From assembly GCA_026400695.1 (NCBI GenBank), contig JAPLON010000049.1, positions 1-5,879 on the forward strand: DNA of 5,879 nucleotides, written 5' to 3'. The DNA comes from Pseudomonadota bacterium (GTDB taxonomy: Bacteria; Pseudomonadota; Alphaproteobacteria; Paracaedibacterales; CAITNM01). Positions 1-5,066 of this stretch are shown piece after piece. A program made the position numbers and the translations under genes. A model generated the notes under the pieces. That model searched no databases, was not told where the DNA came from, and saw only the letters and a list, made by a program, of their open reading frames with translations. Every line of letters starts with the position of its first letter. The first letter of the stretch is position 1.

Positions 1-1091
1 ATCCCTCTATTTCTAAGAGCTTATTTATTCTTAATAACGAAGGGGCAAAATTACTAGAAGTCAGCAACAAAGTTCCATTTTTATCTCGTATTCTGGGAGG
101 TTATTTTTTAGGAAAAATTGCTGATAGGTACGGATTTATAAAAACCATGAAAATTATTTGCCTAGCCTATTTTCTTGCTAGTATTTTGATTGCTTTTTTT
201 GACAAGTTAGACTTTTTGCAAGGTTCTATTCTTCTATGTTTTGTTCACAGCATACATTCATTTTTTAGGCTTGGCTCTTTTATTATTCCAGCTATTTATA
301 TCTTTCGACATTGTAAGATATCAGAAATTTATAAGTATAGTGCATTTGTGTGGGTTGTAGCCATTGCAGGACTTGCAATAACTAATCTATATGTTGTTAT
401 TTTTATAAATGCACAGCATATTGATTGGTGCGTAGTTTACATAGCAACTAGTGCGATTAGTCTTTTTATTTATAATTACATAGCAACCTTACCAGAACTT
501 AGGGAAGATAAAGTTCCAAAGACCATTCCATGCCAAGCCACTTTCCTAGCCTTTCTTTTTGCAGGGATATGTGGGGCTGGACTTACTTACCAATTCTATG
601 TTGTCGAAACTTACATAAATGACGTACTGATACTTGAAACCGCAGGTCAATATGTAATTTATTCACCCTTTTGGATAACTCTTTTCCTTATGTTTATACC
701 AGCATCTCAGATTATTAAAAATCTTGGTGCTATAAACGCTATTTTTATATCACTTATTGGAATATTATTTTCAGTAGGTTTATTATATATTTTCCCACTT
801 TTGAATTATCATGTTTTTCTTGCCCATCAGATAATATTTGCTATCTTTCTTAGTTTACTTTTGTCCCCTTCTTTTGCGCTTTTGTACCAACTTTTAAAAG
901 GATACAACTCGTATTTTTGTATGAATTTTATTTTTCATTTAGGATTTGCATGTTTTGCTGGGCTTACCATTTATATTTCAACACTAAATTTCTTACCTGC
1001 GCCATTCTTAGGATCGTCTATAACAGTGTTGTTAATGTCAGCATGCTTTCTAATAATTTACTATCGCAATCCCTTTGCCGTTGAAAAGTAG
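1..1091 (+). CDS. MFS transporter, MHS/ProP-like, 5'-truncated by window edge
   Basis: An inner-membrane secondary transporter of the major facilitator superfamily; the substrate cannot be read from the sequence. The reading frame is open from the first complete codon at position 3, so the ATG at 147 is internal and the start lies outside the window. Just before that ATG the frame reads FLSRILGGYFLGKIADRYG, which is the end of TM2 plus MFS motif A (GxxxDRxG) in the TM2-TM3 loop. That form (FL.R.LGG..FG...D..G) is typical of the metabolite:H+ symporter/ProP branch, which is abundant in Rickettsia-like bacteria. About eleven hydrophobic segments follow, consistent with a 12-TM protein lacking only TM1 here. 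A hydrophilic central loop (PELREDKVPK) falls between TM6 and TM7. The usual Gly-rich RxxQGxxxGGE signature of TM4 is not recognisable, so the protein is divergent. It ends with TAG and no clear terminator follows. MFS membership is firm; the subfamily is moderate. Confidence 0.85.
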   Translation, partial: PSISKSLFILNNEGAKLLEVSNKVPFLSRILGGYFLGKIADRYGFIKTMKIICLAYFLASILIAFFDKLDFLQGSILLCFVHSIHSFFRLGSFIIPAIYIFRHCKISEIYKYSAFVWVVAIAGLAITNLYVVIFINAQHIDWCVVYIATSAISLFIYNYIATLPELREDKVPKTIPCQATFLAFLFAGICGAGLTYQFYVVETYINDVLILETAGQYVIYSPFWITLFLMFIPASQIIKNLGAINAIFISLIGILFSVGLLYIFPLLNYHVFLAHQIIFAIFLSLLLSPSFALLYQLLKGYNSYFCMNFIFHLGFACFAGLTIYISTLNFLPAPFLGSSITVLLMSACFLIIYYRNPFAVEK

Positions 1092-1146
1092 AAAGATACT
1101 ATGAGCACAATTCACAACATATTTGAATAGGAGTAAGAATTTTTGC

Positions 1147-1175
1147 TTGACTGTAATTCTAATATTTTCTATAAG
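1147..1175 (+). promoter_or_regulatory. sigma70-type promoter for rpsT
   Basis: A -35 box TTGACT (1147-1152) and a -10 box TATAAG (1170-1175) are separated by exactly 17 bp, each matching consensus at five of six bases. Transcription would start near 1182, giving a leader of about 24 nt before the rpsT ATG at 1206. It is the best promoter-like sequence in the gap after the MFS gene and supports independent transcription of rpsT. Confidence 0.7.
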
Positions 1176-1205
1176 ATTACTTAAGATCTAAATGAAATTT
1201 TGTAA

Positions 1206-1487
1206 ATGGCAAATCATAAAAACGCAAAAAAAGCTATTCGTCAAACTGTAAGACGCACAGAAGTTAACTGTAATCGTATGTCGCGCATGCGCACATTTGT
1301 GAAATCAGCAGAAAAAGCCTTGGGAATGCATACAGCACCAGCTGTTTCTTTTGATGAAGCTAAAGTTGCCGTAGTGGCTGCTGAAAGCGCAATGATGCGA
1401 GTAGCAAAAACTGGAATTATCCATAAAAATTATGTATCTAGAAAAGTAGCCAGGTTGGTTGCTAGACTAAAAAAGTTAGCTTCTTAA
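1206..1487 (+). CDS. rpsT: 30S ribosomal protein S20
   Basis: A primary 16S rRNA-binding protein of the small subunit that acts early in 30S assembly. The 93-aa product is small, very basic and helical. It begins MANHKNAKKAIRQT and contains RMRTFVKSAEKAL, a variable mid-section, then the family's C-terminal block GIIHKNYVSRKVARL followed by a Lys-rich end. Length is slightly above the usual 86-90 aa because of a few extra residues around positions 41-49 (MHTAPAVSF). The MANH..AKKA start resembles Rickettsia S20. The start is fixed by the conserved N-terminus, although no Shine-Dalgarno sequence is visible upstream. The gene has its own promoter and terminator, so it looks monocistronic. Many other alphaproteobacteria have rpsT beside dnaA; here it lies between two transporter genes. 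Confidence 0.97.
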   Translation: MANHKNAKKAIRQTVRRTEVNCNRMSRMRTFVKSAEKALGMHTAPAVSFDEAKVAVVAAESAMMRVAKTGIIHKNYVSRKVARLVARLKKLAS

Positions 1488-1523
1488 GACTTAAAAGCTG
1501 CTAATTTATTAAATACAATATTT

Positions 1524-1551
1524 AGGCCATGTAATTTTACTTGGCCTTTTT
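1524..1551 (+). terminator. Intrinsic terminator after rpsT
   Basis: AGGCCATGT (1524-1532) pairs with ACTTGGCCT (1539-1547) with one T-T mismatch around a 6-nt loop, and the stem runs into five T residues (1547-1551). It lies 36 bp past the rpsT stop codon. The GC-rich stem base stands out in this AT-rich gap. Confidence 0.85.
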
Positions 1552-1570
1552 CTATTAATACACTTATTTT

Positions 1571-1583
1571 TCATGTAACATGA
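1571..1583 (+). promoter_or_regulatory. 13-bp perfect palindrome upstream of the permease gene
   Basis: TCATGT-A-ACATGA is a perfect odd-length inverted repeat centred on 1577, 80 bp before the permease ATG and 19 bp after the terminator T-run. It could be an operator for a dimeric regulator. It shares the central GTAAC with the palindrome at 3663-3679. No binding protein can be named. Confidence 0.3.
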
Positions 1584-1600
1584 TTTTTTGTGATTTTTTG
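1581..1600 (+). repeat. Tandem decamer, two copies
   Basis: TGATTTTTTG occurs twice back to back (1581-1590 and 1591-1600), overlapping the right arm of the palindrome at 1571-1583. It is T-rich and could be a slippage product, an UP-like element for a downstream promoter, or incidental. Confidence 0.6.
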
Positions 1601-1603
1601 GCT

Positions 1604-1632
1604 TTCATAAAATTTAATTTGCTTAGTACACT
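1604..1632 (+). promoter_or_regulatory. Weak candidate promoter for the permease
   Basis: TTCATA (1604-1609) and TACACT (1627-1632) are separated by 17 bp, each matching the sigma70 consensus at four of six positions. A promoter is expected here because the rpsT terminator lies just upstream, but these boxes are weak and another choice is possible. Confidence 0.25.
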
Positions 1633-1663
1633 GAAGGATGAGCATTTTTAAATATGTGAGTAT

Positions 1664-2932
1664 ATGTCCCAAAACCTTAATGTTTCCCTTATTAATATAG
1701 ATGATAAAAAGCTATCAATACCAGTTGAGAAAAGCCAGCAGCAATTTTGGGGCGCTTTATTCGTGGTGGCTGGCACGACCATTGGCGCTGGCATGCTTGC
1801 CCTGCCTATGAGCGTCGCCTCTTTAGGGATATTAGGGGGGAGTTTATTATTATCTGCACTTTGGGGTGTTATGTACCTTTCTGCCACAATTGCGCTTGAC
1901 TTAAATATTCACGCAAAAATTGGTAGTTCTATCGCCAAACTTTCTAACGATAACCTAGGAAAGGCAGCTGGCTTAATTGGTGCCGCCACTTTGGTATTAA
2001 TGTTAAATGCCCTACTTGTTGCATACACTAGTGGAGCTTCATCACTAATTAAAACCATTGCAGATACATACACCAATATTAGTATTAGTCAGCCTATGAC
2101 TATGACCATATTTACAATTGCCATGGCTGCTCTTGTTTGTATTGATATGAAAATTTTAGATACTGGTAACCGCATTTTCTTTGCAATTATGATGTTCGTA
2201 TTTTTAGCGATGATGGCCGTACTATTTGGCAAAATCCAAATTAGCAAACCAATGCTTGGTATACAGGAGCCAGGAGTATCACCTTGGCTTATTGCTGTGC
2301 CCCTATTCTTCACGTCTTTTGGTTTTCATGGAAGCATTCCAAGCTTAGTAAATTACTGTGAAAGCAGATCTAATATTATTAAAAGTGCCTTTTTTTGGGG
2401 AAGCTTTGTTCCATTATTAATCTATCTAATATGGATTATTGGTGGGCTTAGCATTGTTTATACCTATGATCATGCCGTATTTACTAAATTAGTAAATAAT
2501 GAAGCAGACCTTGGGGTTTTCATTTTATCATTAAGCAATACGATAGATACTCCATGGCTACAATCATTCAGCTGGATATTTTCGCTGCTTGCTATTATCA
2601 CATCATTTTTAGGGGTTGCAATTGGCTTGTTTGATTACTATCGCGAACAGCTCACACAAGTCAAAGAAAAGCACCAACGAATTGTATCATGCGTTTTTGC
2701 TTTAGGTGTTCCACTATTAGTTACGCTACTTGCTAAAGAAACATTTATGCATGTTCTTGGTTTTGCTGGAATATTTTTAAGCATACTTGCTGTGGTGCTG
2801 CCGTGCATAATTTGGCTAAAGCTTCAACACAACCCAAAATTTAGCACACGAATTAATCCTGTTCTTGTTAAAGTACTACTAGCAATAGGGATAATTGTTA
2901 TTTGCTGCGAGGTCTATAATATTTGCTTCTAG
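1664..2932 (+). CDS. Aromatic amino acid permease (TyrP/Mtr/TnaB family)
   Basis: A proton-coupled importer of tyrosine or tryptophan in the inner membrane, of the hydroxy/aromatic amino acid permease family (Trp_Tyr_perm). The diagnostic block is in TM1, residues 37-48, reading GTTIGAGMLALP, essentially the same as in E. coli TyrP and Mtr. The 422-aa length is close to the ~400-415 aa of the family, and roughly eleven hydrophobic segments are visible. A hydrophilic N-terminal extension of about 27 residues precedes TM1. A loop with FTSFGFHGSIPSLVNY (about residues 216-231) matches another conserved family region. No good ribosome binding site precedes the ATG at 1664; AAGGATG at 1634-1640 is too far away, and no other in-frame start lies near. 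Whether it prefers Tyr or Trp cannot be told. Such permeases are common in intracellular bacteria that take up host amino acids. Confidence 0.92.
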   Translation: MSQNLNVSLINIDDKKLSIPVEKSQQQFWGALFVVAGTTIGAGMLALPMSVASLGILGGSLLLSALWGVMYLSATIALDLNIHAKIGSSIAKLSNDNLGKAAGLIGAATLVLMLNALLVAYTSGASSLIKTIADTYTNISISQPMTMTIFTIAMAALVCIDMKILDTGNRIFFAIMMFVFLAMMAVLFGKIQISKPMLGIQEPGVSPWLIAVPLFFTSFGFHGSIPSLVNYCESRSNIIKSAFFWGSFVPLLIYLIWIIGGLSIVYTYDHAVFTKLVNNEADLGVFILSLSNTIDTPWLQSFSWIFSLLAIITSFLGVAIGLFDYYREQLTQVKEKHQRIVSCVFALGVPLLVTLLAKETFMHVLGFAGIFLSILAVVLPCIIWLKLQHNPKFSTRINPVLVKVLLAIGIIVICCEVYNICF

Positions 2933-3016
2933 AAAAGTAGAGTGTATTAAAAAAAACTTGCATCTTACCCAACGTTATAGACTAGGTTGTTCTTATTGAT
3001 ATTTATATGAACAAGT

Positions 3017-3574
3017 ATGATGAAGTGGCAAGTAAGCGAATTTAGCAAGCATACTGGAGTTTCGGTGCGAACGTTGCACCATTACGACAGCATTGGGCTA
3101 CTAAGAGCATCTGAAAGGCAAGCCAATGGATTTCGCATATACACTAAAAAGGATCACAATACATTACAGCAAATTTTAGCATTGAAGTTTTTAGGATTTC
3201 CACTTTCCGCTATTAAAAATTTATTAGGAGACAAACTTTCCGTAACTGAAACATTCACAATTAGAAAAGAAGTTCTATTTGAAAAAATTAAGGATGATAA
3301 TTTTGCCAGTAAAATTTTAGAAAATATTGAAGTAGTAATTGAAAAAATACCACTACAAAATTTATTAAAAGTTATTATGGCTTATCACAGACTACATCAG
3401 ATAGAAAAAATGAATATGTCAGATGGTGTAAATATAATAACTACAAAATTATATTATAAACTTACAATTATTTTACAAAATACACCATCACATTCAACAG
3501 AAACATTTTTGACTTCAATTGAAAAAATATCAGAAGAAATAGAATTACTTGCCACATATAGTGCAGACGAATAA
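3017..3574 (+). CDS. MerR-family transcriptional regulator, cysteine-free
   Basis: A DNA-binding regulator with an N-terminal winged helix-turn-helix. Residues 4-29 (WQVSEFSKHTGVSVRTLHHY, then DSIGLL) are the classic MerR HTH, and residues 36-42 (ANGFRIY) form the wing. The second helix-turn-helix region includes ALKFLGFPLSAIKNLL (about 61-76). A helical linker and a C-terminal part of about 100 residues follow; I do not recognise the latter as a known effector domain. There is no cysteine anywhere, which argues against the metal-thiolate and Fe-S (SoxR) types; the trigger is more likely a small molecule or unknown. Translation may start at 3017 or at the adjacent ATG at 3020. No Shine-Dalgarno sequence is visible. 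The second half is markedly AT-rich and Lys/Ile-rich. The gene sits upstream of the methyltransferase on the same strand, separated by a 153-bp gap with a promoter. Confidence 0.93.
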   Translation: MMKWQVSEFSKHTGVSVRTLHHYDSIGLLRASERQANGFRIYTKKDHNTLQQILALKFLGFPLSAIKNLLGDKLSVTETFTIRKEVLFEKIKDDNFASKILENIEVVIEKIPLQNLLKVIMAYHRLHQIEKMNMSDGVNIITTKLYYKLTIILQNTPSHSTETFLTSIEKISEEIELLATYSADE

Positions 3575-3650
3575 ATTATTTTTAGAGTCAAAAAATCCTA
3601 GATAAAACCAAAATATGCAGCACAGCTATCAGCAGCAACAGACAATTATG

Positions 3651-3679
3651 TTGACAAAAAGCAATATAGTAACTATATT
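3651..3679 (+). promoter_or_regulatory. Near-consensus promoter for the exported methyltransferase
   Basis: A perfect -35 box TTGACA (3651-3656) and a -10 box TATATT (3674-3679, five of six) are separated by exactly 17 bp. Transcription would start near 3686, leaving a leader of about 42 nt. It is the strongest promoter-like sequence in the window. The spacing is optimal, unlike the 19-20 bp of classic MerR-activated promoters. Confidence 0.75.
3663..3679 (+). promoter_or_regulatory. 17-bp perfect palindrome over the -10 box, candidate operator
   Basis: AATATAGT-A-ACTATATT is a perfect inverted repeat centred on 3671, and its right arm contains the whole -10 box. Beyond a mismatched pair (3662/3680), two further pairs match (3661/3681 and 3660/3682). 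A dimeric protein bound here would cover the -10 region, so repression is the simplest reading. The MerR gene next door is the obvious candidate binder, but the dyad is centred about 6 bp downstream of the spacer middle, unlike typical MerR sites. Confidence 0.5.
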
Positions 3680-3727
3680 CCTAACGATAGCTAATCATTA
3701 ATACAATATTTTGGGAATAAATTAACA

Positions 3728-4900
3728 ATGAAACCTACCAAAAAGAAGCAAATTTTACTATTCACACTCCTTGTCATATGCACTATTGGCAATGTATCTG
3801 CATCTTCAGCTGCATCGAGCTCAACTTCTAGTATAGCTGATTCTGGTATAGCTGATTCTAGTATACCTGAGTTTGAAGTACTTAGAAGATGCACACTGGG
3901 AATAGATCAAGCACTTTGGGGTAATGATGAAGGATTAAGTGCATCGTTTACTGCAGAAGAGGGCACTCCTGGAGAAAGAGCTTTTAATGTTTATATGAAA
4001 GTAGCAATGAACATAGCGGGAGCTTCTTCAAGACATTTAAGCTCAGTAATGAGCGATCAAACATGTTATGGTCGTTCATTTATAGGCAAAGATAGGTATA
4101 TTATTGAAGCCTTTAAAGAAGATATAAATCGACAAGGAGTTTACTTTGGAAAACAAACTACTGTAGTAGACATTGGAGCAGGTCATGGATTTGCAACCTT
4201 GAATGTGGCTAGTGCATTCATAAACGAACCAGTTGATATTATCTCAGTAGAAATAAACCCTAGGTTAGTACAGCATCTTACTAATTTATCAGAACTTCAT
4301 GCTAACCGTGGAAGCTTTTCTACAATAACAGCCTTAGAGGGTAACATTACCAAAGGGATAAGAGTTGAAAACACTGTCCACGGTTTACTAGCGCTTAATG
4401 TGCTTCATTTTGTGGATCCAAACAAATGGGGAACCTTTTTTGTTAATTGCGCCCAATTGATCAACTCTGGCGTAAAACTTTTTTTAACTGTATCAGCCCC
4501 CTCAAGCATTCAAGAATTTCAGACTAAATCAATGTATGACTACCAAAAGGATAAACTGAAGAAAGAATGGCCAGGGCATATGGTGCGATTCGATTATATA
4601 CATGCAGGTGGGCGTGGAGTTGCATACACGCCTTATCTTACCTATGGATTAGATCAAGCACTAGGCACAACCATAAAAAAAGAAGGGTATAGCAAGCTAC
4701 CGGACCAATTAAAAACGTTTGAAATTACTAGCATAACTATACCTTGTTTAGTGTTTAGCCTGGAAGAACTGACGGAAAAATTAAGAAGATACGCACCTCA
4801 ATTTAATATCAAACAAGTTGTTGGTCTAACAGCCACAGGAGGGCCAACAAGCGTTGAGACTGATCATGCCTCAATCGGTGCTATCCTCGAAAAAAAATAA
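3728..4900 (+). CDS. Exported class I SAM-dependent methyltransferase, function unknown
   Basis: Residues 1-25 form a clear Sec signal peptide: a basic start (KPTKKK), a hydrophobic core (ILLFTLLVICTIG) and a VSA cleavage site after Ala25. A Ser/Ala-rich, low-complexity linker (about 26-47) follows. The catalytic domain is a class I Rossmann methyltransferase. Motif I is VVDIGAGHGFAT (146-157), Glu175 in SVEINP is the acidic residue expected to hold the SAM ribose, EGN (204-206) corresponds to the post-II position, and LLALNVLHFVDP (220-231) is the strand-4 motif. Residues 49-145 and 256-390 show no domain I recognise, and no substrate-specific motif is evident. The mature part has four cysteines (55, 113, 241, 340). 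A weak GGGA (3713-3716) is the only ribosome-binding hint. It has its own strong promoter. Export of a SAM enzyme is odd, since SAM is cytoplasmic; a host-targeted effector is one explanation, but this is inference. Confidence 0.85.
   Translation: MKPTKKKQILLFTLLVICTIGNVSASSAASSSTSSIADSGIADSSIPEFEVLRRCTLGIDQALWGNDEGLSASFTAEEGTPGERAFNVYMKVAMNIAGASSRHLSSVMSDQTCYGRSFIGKDRYIIEAFKEDINRQGVYFGKQTTVVDIGAGHGFATLNVASAFINEPVDIISVEINPRLVQHLTNLSELHANRGSFSTITALEGNITKGIRVENTVHGLLALNVLHFVDPNKWGTFFVNCAQLINSGVKLFLTVSAPSSIQEFQTKSMYDYQKDKLKKEWPGHMVRFDYIHAGGRGVAYTPYLTYGLDQALGTTIKKEGYSKLPDQLKTFEITSITIPCLVFSLEELTEKLRRYAPQFNIKQVVGLTATGGPTSVETDHASIGAILEKK
3829..3871 (+). repeat. 15-bp tandem repeat in the methyltransferase linker, about 2.8 copies
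   Basis: Units at 3829-3843, 3844-3858 and 3859-3871 share T(A/G)GTATA(G/C)CTGA. The first two differ at one base; the third is partial and diverged. In protein this gives the pentad pattern S-(S/G)-I-A-D just after the signal peptide (residues 35-47). The unit length is a multiple of three, so copy-number change would keep the frame and only alter linker length. Confidence 0.85.
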
Positions 4901-4920
4901 AATTCAGTAGAGTAATCTGA

Positions 4921-4954
4921 CAGTGGGAAAGTGCTGTATTAGAAAGCCCCACTG
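4921..4954 (+). other. Stem-loop after the methyltransferase gene
   Basis: CAGTGGG (4921-4927) pairs perfectly with CCCACTG (4948-4954) across a 20-nt loop. It lies 21 bp past the stop codon. No T-run follows on either strand, so it is not a textbook terminator; it may stabilise the 3' end of the transcript or act with the AT-rich hairpin at 4969-4991. Confidence 0.45.
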
Positions 4955-4968
4955 CAATTAGATATTAC

Positions 4969-4991
4969 ACAAAAATGTAATTGATTTTTGT
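4969..4991 (+). other. AT-rich hairpin, possible weak terminator
   Basis: ACAAAAAT (4969-4976) pairs perfectly with ATTTTTGT (4984-4991) around a 7-nt loop. The stem has only one G-C pair, so it would be weak as a terminator, but its right arm is U-rich. Together with the preceding stem-loop it may mark the end of the methyltransferase transcript. Confidence 0.35.
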
Positions 4992-5002
4992 AGATAAAAT
5001 GT

Positions 5003-5010
5003 TAAGGAGG
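5003..5010 (+). promoter_or_regulatory. Perfect Shine-Dalgarno sequence 56 nt before the acyltransferase ATG
   Basis: TAAGGAGG is a full match to the 16S anti-Shine-Dalgarno. It is the only strong one in the window. The acyltransferase start at 5067 is too far for direct use. No ATG lies at the right distance; a TTG at 5020 would open a 9-codon ORF ending at 5049. The long-range stem between 5017-5026 and 5055-5065 could bring it to about 7 nt from the ATG. Confidence 0.5.
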
Positions 5011-5016
5011 TTAGTC

Positions 5017-5065
5017 AATTTGTGTGGTAGAATTTACCACATAGGTTAGGCATACACACAAAATT
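5017..5065 (+). other. Two competing stems in the acyltransferase leader
   Basis: Stem A: TGTGGTA (5023-5029) pairs perfectly with TACCACA (5035-5041) around GAATT. Stem B: TTTGTGTG (5019-5026) pairs perfectly with CACACAAA (5055-5062), extended by two A-T pairs past a one-base bulge to 5017/5065. They share bases 5023-5026, so they exclude each other. Stem A is local and likely more stable; stem B ends one base before the ATG. Confidence 0.4.
5025..5033 (+). promoter_or_regulatory. Candidate extended -10 promoter for the acyltransferase
   Basis: TGGTAGAAT contains TGn followed by TAGAAT (five of six to the -10 consensus). No good -35 box lies 16-18 bp upstream. If used, transcription would begin near 5040 and exclude both the Shine-Dalgarno at 5003 and most of the leader stems, so this reading competes with the structured-leader reading. 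Confidence 0.3.
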
Positions 5066-5066
5066 A

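Noticed and set aside
147..149. ATG as start of the MFS gene
   Set aside because: The frame is open upstream to the window edge and encodes TM2 and MFS motif A directly before it.
1648..1887. Minus-strand ORF of 79 codons
   Set aside because: It lies opposite the conserved first part of the permease gene and shows no recognisable protein features.
2089..2313. Minus-strand ORF of 74 codons
   Set aside because: Entirely antisense to the permease; composition reflects the opposite strand.
3007..3045. 12-codon ORF overlapping the merR start in another frame
   Set aside because: No ribosome binding site and such short ORFs are common by chance.
3624..3692. AGCTATC/GATAGCT inverted repeat flanking the methyltransferase promoter
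   Set aside because: Seven-base arms 55 bp apart are easily found by chance in AT-rich DNA.
3691..3894. Minus-strand ORF of 67 codons
   Set aside because: Antisense to the signal peptide and tandem repeat of the methyltransferase; its repeated residues come from that repeat.
5020..5049. 9-codon TTG-started leader peptide after the perfect Shine-Dalgarno
   Set aside because: Spacing is good, but the peptide has no run of regulatory codons and a TTG start is needed; the folded-leader reading explains the site better.
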